From positions 186,001 through 250,000 of the forward strand of contig NZ_RCNT01000007.1 in NCBI RefSeq assembly GCF_003688285.1: a DNA stretch of 64,000 bases. The letters run 5' to 3'. Each line of letters starts with the position of its first letter. The first letter of the stretch is position 1. Source of the stretch: Rhodophyticola porphyridii (GTDB lineage: Bacteria; Pseudomonadota; Alphaproteobacteria; Rhodobacterales; Rhodobacteraceae). The translations under genes and the position numbers were made by a program. Below the pieces are notes generated by a model. The model made no database searches and was not told where the DNA came from. It saw only the letters and a program-made list of their open reading frames with translations. Positions 37,402 to 46,651 of the stretch are shown here, one piece after another.

Positions 37402-38561
37402 AACTCGGGCGCGATCTTGCGGAAATCACGGCAGGTGTCGATCTGCTCTATCGTGCGGGGCTGTCGGACGGCGACGTGCTGGATGCCGAAGGCCTGATCC
37501 CCGTGGCCGTTGCACCGGTTTCGCCGCGCCGCTTCCGCGACTGGCCAGAGGCAGAGGCCGCAATCAGCGCCCTGCTCGCCCGCATTCCCGGCGAGGCGGA
37601 AAATGCGCAGCGGGAGGGTTGGCTGACCGAAATGACGCTGTCCCTGGCATCGCTTGCGCGCATGTTCTCGGGCCGGAAACTCGGCTTCGCGGAGCGGCTG
37701 CGGGACCAGCTTCGGGTCACGCCCGCGCCGATACCCGCCGCTTTCCTGGACGGCTACCGCGCCGAACTCCGCGACGCGCTTGACGATCTGGGGTATCGAA
37801 GCGGGGATCTGAGCACCGATGTCGCGGCGTGGGAGGAATCCATTGCCGTGCCGTCCGAGGAGGTTCTGCCCCGCCTCTCATCGCTCCAGCGGGAGGCTCA
37901 GGCGCGCTCCCGCCGGCTTGTCTTCGACATCGGTGACGACTGGATCAGCCCAGAGGCGGTTTACGATAAGCCCTATGCCGCCTATTGCGACTATCCGGGC
38001 CGTCATCTGTGGCTGAACCTCGAGTTCAGCTATACGCTCGCCGACCTGAAACACCTTGCCACCCACGAGGCGTTTCCCGGCCATCTGGTGCATCTCGCCC
38101 GGCGGGAGGCGCTGGTGGCCCGTGGCGAAATGCCGCTCGACGGCGCACAGGTAGTGACGAACTCCGCCTCCAGCGCGCTTTTCGAGGGGATCGCGGATAA
38201 CGGGATCGAGCTTCTGGACTGGATCGACGGCCCCGCGGATGTCGCCGGCATCGCCTTGCAGCGAATCCGCAGCGCCCTGCGGTGCAACGCCGCCTGGATG
38301 GTGTTCGAGGAAGGCGCGTCGATCGACGAGGCCGCCGCCGCAACCGCCGCCCCGTCGTTCCAGAGCACAAAGGTCACGCGCCGCCGCCTCGCCTTCCTGT
38401 CCCACGAATTGCGGGCGCCTTTCCTCTTTGCCTATTGGTGCGGCGATCACGCGGTGCATGAGTTCCTCAAAGCCACCCGCGACTGGGATCGCGAGGCGGT
38501 AATGCGCACCCTCTACGACGAGATGCACACGCCAACGACCCTCGCCGCCGCAGCCGCGTAA
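37398..38561 (+). CDS. DUF885-like metallopeptidase
   Basis: A 387-residue cytosolic protein with the DUF885 motif THEAFPGHLVH (HExxxGH) near the middle, a conserved downstream glutamate (VFEEG), and a C-terminal part rich in helices. DUF885 proteins are thought to be carboxypeptidase-like zinc enzymes. It overlaps the amidohydrolase by ATGA and is the last gene of the operon. It is shorter than the usual ~550-600 residue DUF885 protein, so it may be a compact subtype. With the deacylase and amidohydrolase it would complete degradation of the imported compound. Confidence 0.8.
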   Translation: MKLGRDLAEITAGVDLLYRAGLSDGDVLDAEGLIPVAVAPVSPRRFRDWPEAEAAISALLARIPGEAENAQREGWLTEMTLSLASLARMFSGRKLGFAERLRDQLRVTPAPIPAAFLDGYRAELRDALDDLGYRSGDLSTDVAAWEESIAVPSEEVLPRLSSLQREAQARSRRLVFDIGDDWISPEAVYDKPYAAYCDYPGRHLWLNLEFSYTLADLKHLATHEAFPGHLVHLARREALVARGEMPLDGAQVVTNSASSALFEGIADNGIELLDWIDGPADVAGIALQRIRSALRCNAAWMVFEEGASIDEAAAATAAPSFQSTKVTRRRLAFLSHELRAPFLFAYWCGDHAVHEFLKATRDWDREAVMRTLYDEMHTPTTLAAAAA

Positions 38562-38998
38562 GGCCCGCCAATAAGCGGCATCGCGTATTGATCGGTCGCG
38601 GGCTCAGGGCATGGCCTCACCACTGCCGCTCCGTTGGTTCCCGAAAAGCACCGGATCCGGCGACCGCCTGAATGCACCAGAACTCGTCGTCACATGCGCC
38701 CGGCGGTCGGTTTGCTCGGATTTTCACCAACGACACGGACCGGGAGAGCCGTGGAAACCGACCCAGGTAGGTGAAATGGCGCGCAGCTTTGGACGAAGCT
38801 GAGCACTAAACCTCCGCCACAGCGCCAAGACGACCAAACCTCGGCGGGGTCAGCTGATAACGCGGGTTCTTCCGGAGTCGGTCACGGCGAAAAGATATGG
38901 AACTGGCGGAGGTCCATCGGCCTTACCTCTGTTGCGAGCACCGAGTGTGTTGAACCAAGACAACCATGCTATGGCCCGAATGAGCTTCCGCTGCGATC
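38562..38998. other. 437-base gap between two gene groups
   Basis: No gene, RNA or clear repeat was found. It separates the peptide-uptake operon from the lipoprotein/strictosidine-synthase-like pair, with both neighbours ending toward it. No T-run hairpin was seen. Confidence 0.5.
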
Positions 38999-40111
38999 TC
39001 ATTGAAGGAATGGATTGTCGAGCACAGCGACAGCGTCGTTAGAGAGACTTCCGAGATAGAGCCTATCACCGTGCGGCACGGCATTGGCGACGCTGAAGAC
39101 GCGCTGCCCGTCTGGATCGTGGAGCGCTCCGAGCGGCGCGCCGCTAAGTTCGTCGTAAGCGACCACCAAGCCATAGCGCCGTGGCCGGACCCAAAAAGTT
39201 TGCGGAAGCTTCGCAAGCAATGCCTTTAGCCAGGGCTGCGGATGCAGCATTCGGTCGAGAATTTCCGAACGCAGCGCCTGGATGCTGATATAGAGCCGTC
39301 CTCCCGCGTCGGCAGAGATCCCGTCGGCGAAGCCGGGAAGACCGTCGATGAGGATATCTGAACGCCCCGCCTCGGGTCCGGAAAGCCAGAGGCGGCGAAC
39401 CCGGTAGCGTGATGTCTCCACGACGAGGACTGCGGTCTCGTCGGATGTCAGCGCGACGCCGTTTGCGAAATACATGTCGTCGAGGAGAAGGCTCGTCTCC
39501 CCCGTGTTCGTGTCGAAGGCGTAGAGCGCACCATGCGGTCGGGCCTCGAGCATGTCGAAGGGAAGATAGGGTGGCCCTGCGTCGAGCGTCGTGTTGTTGA
39601 ACGCGGCGCTGGCGTCCGAGAAGTAAACGATGCCGTCGGACGCGATATCGAGATCATCCGCGAAGAGGATCGGCCGAGCGCCGAAACTGTCGGTCAGAAG
39701 GTGTACGGAGCCGTCGGGCGCGACCGCCTGAAGCCCGACCCCGTGATTGGCGACATAGAGCGTGTCGTCCGGTCCAAAGATCAGGCCAAGTGGATGCCCC
39801 CCGACGTTCGCGAAGCGCTCGACGATCTCGGCGCCTTCGCTCAGGGTGATTCTCCGGATCCACCCGTCATGGGTTCCGGTATAGAGCCTGCCGCTTGAAT
39901 CAAACGCCACATCTTCAGGGATATCCAGACGGCCGTCGGCGATCATTTCGGCCCTGCGGAGCACGGTATTCGGCGCGAAAGGACCATCCAGGGGATGGCC
40001 CGGCTCGGGCTCGTAAGGCAGGGGATCAATAGGCGAAGGAACCGCAACGAAAACGAGTAAAGCGACGAGAAGGGCTCCTGCCGCAATCGCGAGCGCGCGG
40101 ATCCATTTCAC
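38999..40111 (-). CDS. Strictosidine-synthase/SMP-30-like beta-propeller with N-terminal anchor
   Basis: A 370-residue protein with one N-terminal hydrophobic segment (residues about 5-25, ALAIAAGALLVALLVFVAV) and a six-bladed propeller. IPEDVAFDSSGRLYTGTHDG and GHPLGLIFGPDDTLYVANHG are the strictosidine-synthase/lactonase-type blades. Bacterial relatives are usually lactonases or esterases, so strictosidine chemistry is not implied. It starts with GTG at 40111, overlapping the lipoprotein gene by GTGA, so they form a pair. The active-site residues could not be assigned safely. Substrate unknown. Confidence 0.8.
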   Translation of the reverse strand: MKWIRALAIAAGALLVALLVFVAVPSPIDPLPYEPEPGHPLDGPFAPNTVLRRAEMIADGRLDIPEDVAFDSSGRLYTGTHDGWIRRITLSEGAEIVERFANVGGHPLGLIFGPDDTLYVANHGVGLQAVAPDGSVHLLTDSFGARPILFADDLDIASDGIVYFSDASAAFNNTTLDAGPPYLPFDMLEARPHGALYAFDTNTGETSLLLDDMYFANGVALTSDETAVLVVETSRYRVRRLWLSGPEAGRSDILIDGLPGFADGISADAGGRLYISIQALRSEILDRMLHPQPWLKALLAKLPQTFWVRPRRYGLVVAYDELSGAPLGALHDPDGQRVFSVANAVPHGDRLYLGSLSNDAVAVLDNPFLQ

Positions 40112-41451
40112 GGCAGCAGCACCAGGTCATGCGCCCCGCGTGACGTCATAACGCGGTGGCCGGTCGGTCTCAGGCGTGCACCGGTTCCGTTCCCCTCGAC
40201 CCGAAAGTACTCGACCCATCCTGTCGTGGACATGGCATCGTGGTCCTGAAAGACGGTGACCGCCAGGCTGCGCCCGGTGCGATCGAACGCGATACCCTGC
40301 GGCAACACGCCCCTGAACGCCACAGATCCTCCCACTTGCTCGGGAGTTCCGGTAGACGGATCGACGTAAAAGAGCGAAACGGACGAAGCGTTTCGACCCC
40401 GGATCAGGCCGGTGGGAAGGCCGGATGGAAGGTAGGTCCTTTCCATGTTGAGCGTCGCCAGCAAGACGCCATCCTGCGAGAGAGCGAAGTTTTCCGAACT
40501 GCGGCCCGACGCAACCGATGCAATCAGCCGCGGGGCGCTGCCGTCCCAACCGATCACATGGATCGATCCCGGCCCGTTCAGCACCCGGTCGACGGTGCGC
40601 GGTCCCCAGCCCGTGTCGAGTGCATAGAGGACGCGCCCATCGGGCGACCAGCGCAAGACGCTGAGCAACTCACCGACGTCGGTCACCACGACCTCGATGG
40701 TTGCTCCGGTTATCGCTCCGTCGGATCCCCGTTGCACGCGTGCAAAGCCGACCGCGTCTCCGCCCATGTTGAGGGCGAGGACATCTTCTTGCGGATGCCA
40801 GGCCAAGGCGGTTATCGTGCCTGCGTCCGGTCCGACACCGCCTGCCACGGGCACGTCGACCTGAACCGGGCTCGCCGGTCTACCGCCTTCCAGTTCGAAG
40901 AATTGCAGGGCAGCGCCGGGGGTGGCTGTGCTGATCACAAGGTGCCGCCCATCCGGTGCCAAGGCGACCCCCGTCGGCCGGGATGCGGTCTCAACCTCTC
41001 CAAGGCGCGCCCACGATCCCCCTGATCCGCGCGACAAGATCGTCAACCGGTCGCCCGGCGGCAGCGCCTCTTGAAGGTCATCAACGGTGTCTACATCCGG
41101 CGGCGCACCTTTGCGGCCCTCGATCACGAAGGCGAAGCGCCCGTCTGGCGAGACAGCCATTGCATTGGGCCAAGTGGTGACCGTATTCGAGGCTGTCAAA
41201 CGTGTATCCACGCGAGGTTCTGAGCCACCCCTAAGGACGTAGACTGCGTCGTTCTCTTCAATCCTCGGCTCAAGTATGCCATTGGCATAGGCGAAGGCAG
41301 GCATATCGGTATCGGCCAGAACGAGGAGATCCCCGGCGAAACCGGCAAAGGGAACCTCGACGGTATCAGCCTCCGTACCACAGGCGGCGAGCGTCACAAG
41401 CGATAGGACTGCAAAGGGTCGTCCGGTCAAAATCACGGCTCCGTTCCACAT
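40108..41451 (-). CDS. Beta-propeller lipoprotein of unknown function
   Basis: A 447-residue protein with a lipoprotein signal peptide: hydrophobic VLSLVTLAAC, with Cys24 as the lipid-modified residue. The mature part has repeated propeller-like blades (NAMAVSPDGRFAFVIEG, GVALAPDGRHLVIST, LRWSPDGRVLYALD), as in quinohemoprotein-type or WD40-like propellers. It is probably anchored in the outer or inner membrane, facing the periplasm. It is co-transcribed with the following strictosidine-synthase-like gene and diverges from a LysR-type regulator. Not recognised more precisely. Confidence 0.75.
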   Translation of the reverse strand: MWNGAVILTGRPFAVLSLVTLAACGTEADTVEVPFAGFAGDLLVLADTDMPAFAYANGILEPRIEENDAVYVLRGGSEPRVDTRLTASNTVTTWPNAMAVSPDGRFAFVIEGRKGAPPDVDTVDDLQEALPPGDRLTILSRGSGGSWARLGEVETASRPTGVALAPDGRHLVISTATPGAALQFFELEGGRPASPVQVDVPVAGGVGPDAGTITALAWHPQEDVLALNMGGDAVGFARVQRGSDGAITGATIEVVVTDVGELLSVLRWSPDGRVLYALDTGWGPRTVDRVLNGPGSIHVIGWDGSAPRLIASVASGRSSENFALSQDGVLLATLNMERTYLPSGLPTGLIRGRNASSVSLFYVDPSTGTPEQVGGSVAFRGVLPQGIAFDRTGRSLAVTVFQDHDAMSTTGWVEYFRVEGNGTGARLRPTGHRVMTSRGAHDLVLLP

Positions 41452-41477
41452 GTTCAGGCCATAACAGATGGACCATG

Positions 41478-41492
41478 ACCAATGTCATTGGT
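41478..41492. promoter_or_regulatory. 15-base palindrome, candidate LysR operator
   Basis: ACCAATG, one T, CATTGGT is a perfect palindrome midway in the 86-base gap between the lipoprotein and LysR genes. Its size and position fit a binding site for the adjacent regulator. Confidence 0.55.
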
Positions 41493-41502
41493 ATTCACTG
41501 AC

Positions 41503-41521
41503 GCGCACAACGGTTGTGCGC
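41503..41521. promoter_or_regulatory. 19-base palindrome before the LysR start
   Basis: GCGCACAAC, one G, GTTGTGCGC is a perfect 9-bp inverted repeat ending 16 bases before the chosen LysR start codon. It may be a second operator or, in RNA, a hairpin next to the ribosome-binding site. Confidence 0.5.
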
Positions 41522-41537
41522 ACCAGGAGCGGGTCTT

Positions 41538-42437
41538 TTGGCGTCCGATTTCGAAACCGTAGCATGGGACGACCTGCGTCTTTGCCTGGAGGTCCGGCGC
41601 GCGGGAGCCGTCTCGACGGCCGCGCGGCATCTGGGCATCAGCCATTCGACGGTGCTCCGCCGCATCGCGGCGATTGAGCGTTCGCTCGGCGTGGTCCTGT
41701 TCGTGAAGCGAACGGACGGATATGTCGCGACCGACGCGGGTCGCGATCTGGCGGAGGCGGCGGAAGAGGTCGAGGCAAGGATCGCTTCCGCAATGACGAG
41801 CGCAGCCGCGTTCGAGGGCGGCATGTCCGGCATGATCCGTTTCGCTGTGCCGGATCTAGCCGCGACCGTCCTCATGCCCCTTCTCGCAGCGTTCTGCGCG
41901 GCCCATCGCGATGTGGAAATTTCGCTTCTGGCCGCTCAGACGCCGGAAAGACTGACGCGGGGCGACGCGCATGTGGCCCTCACCCTGACGAAATCACCGC
42001 CGGCGGGACAGATCGGCGTCGACCTCGGTCAGGCAGCTTTCGCGCCCTACGCGGCGAGAAGCGCGCTTGATCGGGATAAAGAGCAAGATCTTCCCTGGAT
42101 CGGGCTGACGAGCGGTTTGAGGCATACGCCGGTCGGCGGTTTCGACAGGCTGGCGACGGCAGCCCGTCATCGCCTCCACCGCGTCGGCAGCCTGACGATG
42201 CAATACTCCGCCATCACGGGCGGACTCGGCGTCGGCCTTTTGCCCTGCGCCGTCGGCGATCTCGACGCGCGCTTGCAGCGATGCGGTGAACCCGTGACCG
42301 ACCCGTCGCAACGTCTATGGCTGCTGTATCGGCGTGAGATGAAGGGGAACGTACGCATCATGACCTTCTTCCGCCATCTGCGGGTGGCGTTGACACGCGA
42401 ACGACTGCTAATTGCTGGCGAGAAACCGATGCCGTGA
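41538..42437 (+). CDS. LysR-family transcriptional regulator
   Basis: A 299-residue LysR-type protein with an N-terminal helix-turn-helix (VSTAARHLGISHSTVLRR) and a periplasmic-binding-type effector domain. A TTG at 41538, 8 bases after AGGAG, is preferred; the TTG at 41514 would place the start inside the palindrome at 41503-41521. It diverges from the lipoprotein pair across two palindromes, the classical layout for a LysR protein controlling its neighbours. The DNA-binding domain lacks the conserved lead-in methionine block, but the family call is clear. Confidence 0.88.
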   Translation: MASDFETVAWDDLRLCLEVRRAGAVSTAARHLGISHSTVLRRIAAIERSLGVVLFVKRTDGYVATDAGRDLAEAAEEVEARIASAMTSAAAFEGGMSGMIRFAVPDLAATVLMPLLAAFCAAHRDVEISLLAAQTPERLTRGDAHVALTLTKSPPAGQIGVDLGQAAFAPYAARSALDRDKEQDLPWIGLTSGLRHTPVGGFDRLATAARHRLHRVGSLTMQYSAITGGLGVGLLPCAVGDLDARLQRCGEPVTDPSQRLWLLYRREMKGNVRIMTFFRHLRVALTRERLLIAGEKPMP

Positions 42438-42526
42438 AACCCATAGTTCCGTCCAATGACCGTTTTGCACGAATACCGCCAACGGACCGATATGGCGACT
42501 ACAACGGTTTATCTAGGTGGTATGGC

Positions 42527-42795
42527 CACCGCCTGACCAGCCAAACCATCCGCGGAACAGGGCCAGGTCGAGCGGATGAACCGCGCGATCACGCAGTCGA
42601 CCGTCAAACATGTCCATTACGACAGCTACGAACAGCTCCGAACACACGTCGGCGACTTCATCACGGCTTACACCCTCGCGGGCGGATGAAAGACCTTCGG
42701 CGGCCTCAAGCCATACGAGTACATCTGCAAGGTCTGGACGCCAGAGCCGGATCGTTTCATCCTTGATCCGATCCACCAGATGCCTGGACTGTACG
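42527..42795 (+). pseudogene. Decayed IS481-family transposase, C-terminal part
   Basis: Translation gives the C-terminal third of an IS481 transposase: GQVERMNRAITQSTVKH, then HYDSYEQLRTHVGDFITAY, then GLKPYEYICKVWTPEPDRF and LDPIHQMPGL. A frame change near 42541 and a TGA at 42687-42689 break it, and the catalytic N-terminal part is gone. It is a fossil that marks the left border of the disrupted stretch of the polysaccharide locus. Confidence 0.85.
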
Positions 42796-43338
42796 GCTGG
42801 ACACCTTCTCGCTCGAGCAGGATTGGCGGCTATCCTCGGACCGGAACTGCTTGATTTGCACAGCTGACATCCGTGTAGAGGGACGTTGGAAATTATTCTT
42901 TTGCAAATAGGTTTCCTAATTTTTATGATCATGAGTGGACCGTTCAACAGAGCGGATGATTGTAGTGATGAACGAGATGGCGGTTCGTATTTCAACTGAA
43001 GTGTGGACAGTCGGCGGAATCGGCACCCCGCTTAAGAAAGGCGACAAGCGAGTGCCAAAGCATTGTAATAATTGTTTTTCTGGGCATGACCCGCGACCGG
43101 CGAACACCCGATTAATAACTGTTGAACCCTGACGAACCATGCAAGCACCCTTCACTCTGCTTCCCGTCGGCGCGTCTAAGACCGCATTGCTTTCTGCATG
43201 CTCAGGTTTGTGTAGGCCTATGTCTCTGGCTCCGAGCAGGCGACAGGAAGAAACAAAGACCGATGCGATGACGGACTGTTGCGTTCGTGGGGTCCTATCG
43301 AGTTCTGGAAACGATTTGTTTACCGAGGATTGTTTAAG
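42796..43338. other. 543-base gap after the IS481 remnant
   Basis: No gene of coding quality. The part around 42870-43130 is visibly richer in A and T than the flanks, suggesting foreign or decayed DNA. It holds the leader of the nitroreductase-family gene. Confidence 0.45.
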
Positions 43339-44469
43339 ATGAAAGCGCTAGTGAAGAATATGCTATCCAAGAGCCAGATTGATCGTCTGCGCGATGCCCG
43401 CCTATTGTTCAGGGACTCCGGGGCGGTCCGCTTGGCCACTTCGGCACAGACCAGCGGCCTGAGAATTGCCTCATCGGCGAAGCCTTTGGCGACTGCGTAC
43501 TACTCGCTGCTATCACGGCAATTTCAACGTGAGGAGCGTGCTGTGCTGCTCGGGCTGGCGAAGTACCACGCGGAGCTTCAAGAGGACGACGCGAACGTAT
43601 TCTTGATGCGCAGAAATATCCACCGGCTTGAAAAGGGCCTTTCGATGCGCCCCCGGCGTCCAGTGTTCGCGAAGGACTACATCCTCGAAACGGTCAATGT
43701 GTACCGCAAGGTGGTCGACGCACCCGAACGCTCCGCTGAGAGCTCGGCCGACTCCCTCCACTGGGCCTTCGACGTGCTGAGCGAGTACTTCAGAGTTGTC
43801 GCGGAAGATCCAGTACTTGATCATGCACGTAAGGTATTCGACAAGTGTCCGGCTCCGACAGAACGTAGCGCTGCCGGGGACCGGATTCCTTACAAGCGCA
43901 ACCTCGACGAGCATCCTGTCTCCTTCGAACAGCTGGAGCAATTGGCTATCAAGCGGCGCTCGGTACGCTGGTTCGAGCAAAAGCCCGTGCCCCGCGAGCT
44001 GCTGGATAAGGCCTTCGGTCTGGCGGGGCTTTCTCCGAGCGCTTGTAACCGTCAACCCTTCAGGTTCCTCGTCTTCGATGACCCCGAAATGATAGCCACG
44101 GTGTCGTCTCTGCCAGGGGGCACTATTGGCTGGAAGCATCAGATCCCAGTAATGATCGCCATCGTGGGATCGTTGGATGCTTTCTACAGTGAGAAGGACC
44201 GGCACGTAATCTATATCGACGGCGGGCTTGCTGCGATGTCGTTCTCATACGCACTGGAAACCCTCGGTCTTAGTTCCTGCATTTGCAACTGGCCGGATAT
44301 CGAGAGCCATGAGAGGCGGGCGGAGAAGGTCTTGGGATTAAAGGGTTACGAACGACCGGTGATGTTTATGGCAGTAGGTTACCCAGATCCCGATGCTATG
44401 GTCGCGTACTCCCAGAAACGCCCGCTTGAGGTCATGCGCACGTACAATCCGCCGATCAAGAAACCTTAG
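43339..44469 (+). CDS. Nitroreductase-family protein with N-terminal extension
   Basis: A 376-residue protein. The C-terminal half (from about residue 195) is a nitroreductase-fold flavoprotein: RRSVRWFEQKPVPRELLDKA, GLSPSACNRQPFRF and the later LETLGLSSCICNW. The N-terminal 190 residues are helical and not a known domain. Such long nitroreductases occur in surface-polysaccharide clusters beside polysaccharide pyruvyl transferases, and one such transferase lies 2.4 kb away behind IS debris. The ATG at 43339 follows a GAGG; an upstream in-frame start is possible. The reaction is unknown. Confidence 0.75.
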   Translation: MKALVKNMLSKSQIDRLRDARLLFRDSGAVRLATSAQTSGLRIASSAKPLATAYYSLLSRQFQREERAVLLGLAKYHAELQEDDANVFLMRRNIHRLEKGLSMRPRRPVFAKDYILETVNVYRKVVDAPERSAESSADSLHWAFDVLSEYFRVVAEDPVLDHARKVFDKCPAPTERSAAGDRIPYKRNLDEHPVSFEQLEQLAIKRRSVRWFEQKPVPRELLDKAFGLAGLSPSACNRQPFRFLVFDDPEMIATVSSLPGGTIGWKHQIPVMIAIVGSLDAFYSEKDRHVIYIDGGLAAMSFSYALETLGLSSCICNWPDIESHERRAEKVLGLKGYERPVMFMAVGYPDPDAMVAYSQKRPLEVMRTYNPPIKKP

Positions 44470-44794
44470 CGGTCGCAGTATGACCTGGGTCAAGCGCAGG
44501 CGCCTTTTCGGTTCATCCAAACTACGAGTAGCCCTGTAGAAATTGCTTGAAGGCCTATAGATATTATAAGCTGGATCAGTATTTCTGCCCCGAACTTCGA
44601 AGTTAGTGGTTAGCGCGCACGATCGGCGGAAGACTATCCAGCAGAGCGCCTGCGCCGATATAGTTGCCGGGTCATGTCTGAACCCTTGCGGAGAACCGCG
44701 CACTTCTCCTGGAACCGCCGCGGTTTTGCCGGAGACTGTTTGGTTCTTCCCAAGCGACTTTATCGACAGGGTTCATGCTCTCATAGACTACATC
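44470..44794. other. 325-base gap between the nitroreductase gene and IS3 remnant
   Basis: No coding frame, RNA or clear terminator was found. It lies between the nitroreductase stop and the truncated IS3 fragment. Confidence 0.4.
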
Positions 44795-45175
44795 TGACCT
44801 GATGCGCTGTGCAAAGATGCGCCATGGCTTCCCGCCTGGCCGCGGGCGTTACCACTTTCGCGACCCGGCTGCATCCTTCAACATGGCGTTGTCCAGCATT
44901 TACTCGGCCAACAGCTTCTTCAGCTTCGCGTTCTCGTCCTCCAGCGCCTTCAGCCGTCGGGCATCCGACACTTCAAGCCCGCCGAACTTCGACTTCCATT
45001 TGTAGAACGTCGCCGAGCTGATCCCGTGCTCCTGGCACAACTCTGCCGTCGCGACGCCGCTCTCCTGCTGCTTCAGGATCGCGGTGATCTGTTCTTCGCT
45101 GAAACGGCTTCTCTTCACCGTCTGTCTCCTTCGTTGGGACGGACTCTACTCCAAATTGGAGGAGGAAGAGGATCT
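44795..45175 (-). mobile_element. IS3-family element, truncated 5' half
   Basis: Reading leftward, orfA starts at 45118 (KRSRFSEEQITAILKQQESG) and includes a helix-turn-helix (CQEHGISSATFYKWKSKFGG) and a leucine-zipper segment (RLKALEDENAKLKKLLAE). A TAA at 44900-44902 interrupts it before MLDNAMLKD, where a glutamine codon would be expected, and it ends at 44849. orfB begins in the overlapping frame (VTPAARREAMAHL) and is cut off near 44795. The outer end may be the TGAGATCC at 45168-45175. Not able to transpose. Confidence 0.8.
44849..45118 (-). pseudogene. IS3-family transposase OrfA with internal stop
   Basis: The first 72 residues are intact, including the helix-turn-helix and coiled coil that bind the IS ends; the TAA at 44900 then replaces a likely CAA. 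The remaining 16 codons continue in frame to a stop at 44849. OrfA alone without OrfB has no transposase activity. Confidence 0.8.
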
Positions 45176-45241
45176 CAGGGCAGATTCAGCACGGTCTATT
45201 TGTGTGACTTCAGACTTCAAAATGTCGAAATTGCGTGGCGG

Positions 45242-46534
45242 TCAATCGTCATTCATTGTCACCGTCACTTCAATGATGTCACCCGGCTGCACCGCTTCAT
45301 TCATCGCAGCCAGTCGTCCCTCTTCGGCATCTGGTGAACCACGGTAGATGAACACCTCAACTGATGTGTCGACTTGTTGCGAAACTGCGCCGCCGCTTCC
45401 GAGGAGCACGGCTTGAAGGCCTTCAATACGTCCTTCAAGCTGCGATAACTCCCGGTTTAGATCTTGGTTTTGCGAGAAAAGGTCGGTGCGATATTCGTTT
45501 TCGGTCCGCTCAATCTCTGCAAGGAGCCGTTCCCGCTCCGACTGCGACCCAAAGATATCGCTTTCTATCGTCAGAAGCCGCGTTGACGCGGCCAAGGCTG
45601 CCAACCTGACGTTGTTGACTGTCTCTTCAGTGGTGAGTCCCCTATCCATCATCTCCAGGATGCGCGCCAAGCGTTCTTCCCCGGTGACTGACGCACTTGA
45701 GTAGTTGTCAAACGCGGCGCGAAGTCTCTCTATGCGTTGGTCTACGAGTTCGATACGCGTGTTGAGTGCCTGAATGGCGAGGGTACGCTCACTGATGGCA
45801 AGACCAATTTCCTCGATCGCCGCAGAAGCGCCTTCATCCCCGAGGAACTCCGACAATGCGGCCACGTCTTCTTCAGGAATGTCTTCCACAGATGTTGGTG
45901 CTCTCAGAAGGATCTCGTTTTTGAAGAGTGAGGCCCGGAGAAGCCGGCGTAGTTCCAAAGCTGCACGCAGCTGTGCTGGCGCTTCCAATGCCGGAGCAGT
46001 TCCCCCCTGGAAGATTTCAACGCCGCCGCCAGCCCCGATTGCTCCGCGCACGCTCATTCCGGGGGCAAACTCGACGGCGCCCGGTTGTGCGACTTGACCA
46101 ATTATCGTGATCGGTCGAAACCGAGAGATCTCAAGAAAGAGATTTTCGGCGTTCAATACGGCAAATGGTGGATCTCTGCCTGGAAGGTTGGGCACCTCGA
46201 CCCCGACCGCGGCCTGCTCGATCTCTCGTTCCAGGTCGCCGAGCGAGAGGCCCGCTGCGAAGAATGTGCCGAGGTAGGGGAAACCAATTTCTCCGCTCGG
46301 ACCTATCGTGGCGATGTGAGGAGCAGGTCCCAAACCGAGATAGCTAAGAGACAGCTCATCGCCCGGTTGAAGCCGGTACGGCATGTTTTCGGCTGATGAT
46401 TGGGTAACAAAGAGAACGCTAAAAAATGCGCACCATACTATGTGCCGAAGGGCTGCGAACAGTGTGCCAGACCATCGGGCGGCAGAATAGCGAAGACCGT
46501 TCAAGGTCGTTTCCTGCTGGACATGAATTTTCAC
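45242..46534 (-). CDS. Polysaccharide export protein (Wza/KpsD-like) with coiled coil
   Basis: A 430-residue exported protein with a signal peptide (hydrophobic WCAFFSVLFVTQSSAEN at about residues 34-50), then a Poly_export domain (YRLQPGDELSLSYLG and VGPSGEIGF-like residues) and an SLBB-type segment (ITIIGQVAQPGAVEF). A long central coiled coil (residues about 190-390, e.g. LAEIERTENEYRTDL) is unlike classic Wza and recalls ExoF/periplasmic export proteins. It starts with GTG at 46534; the exact start is uncertain. It would connect the Wzc-type kinase to the outer membrane, but it lies inverted and flanked by IS remnants. Confidence 0.8.
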   Translation of the reverse strand: MKIHVQQETTLNGLRYSAARWSGTLFAALRHIVWCAFFSVLFVTQSSAENMPYRLQPGDELSLSYLGLGPAPHIATIGPSGEIGFPYLGTFFAAGLSLGDLEREIEQAAVGVEVPNLPGRDPPFAVLNAENLFLEISRFRPITIIGQVAQPGAVEFAPGMSVRGAIGAGGGVEIFQGGTAPALEAPAQLRAALELRRLLRASLFKNEILLRAPTSVEDIPEEDVAALSEFLGDEGASAAIEEIGLAISERTLAIQALNTRIELVDQRIERLRAAFDNYSSASVTGEERLARILEMMDRGLTTEETVNNVRLAALAASTRLLTIESDIFGSQSERERLLAEIERTENEYRTDLFSQNQDLNRELSQLEGRIEGLQAVLLGSGGAVSQQVDTSVEVFIYRGSPDAEEGRLAAMNEAVQPGDIIEVTVTMNDD

Positions 46535-46651
46535 CGATCAAGTTATTGTTTTGTTGAGAATTCCGTGCGTGACAGCCAGTCCGATGTCATTAATCAACGC
46601 ATTTCGATTGCCGTCAAGAGCGTCAAGCTGTTGGTCTGTTGCTGCCTGGAT

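Noticed and set aside
41514-41537. The TTG at 41514 as the LysR start
   Set aside because: It lies within the 19-base palindrome and has no ribosome-binding site, whereas the TTG at 41538 follows AGGAG at a normal distance.
42935-43132. A possible 65-residue gene in the AT-rich gap
   Set aside because: GTG start without a ribosome-binding site, no signal or domain, and it lies in decayed DNA next to the IS481 remnant.
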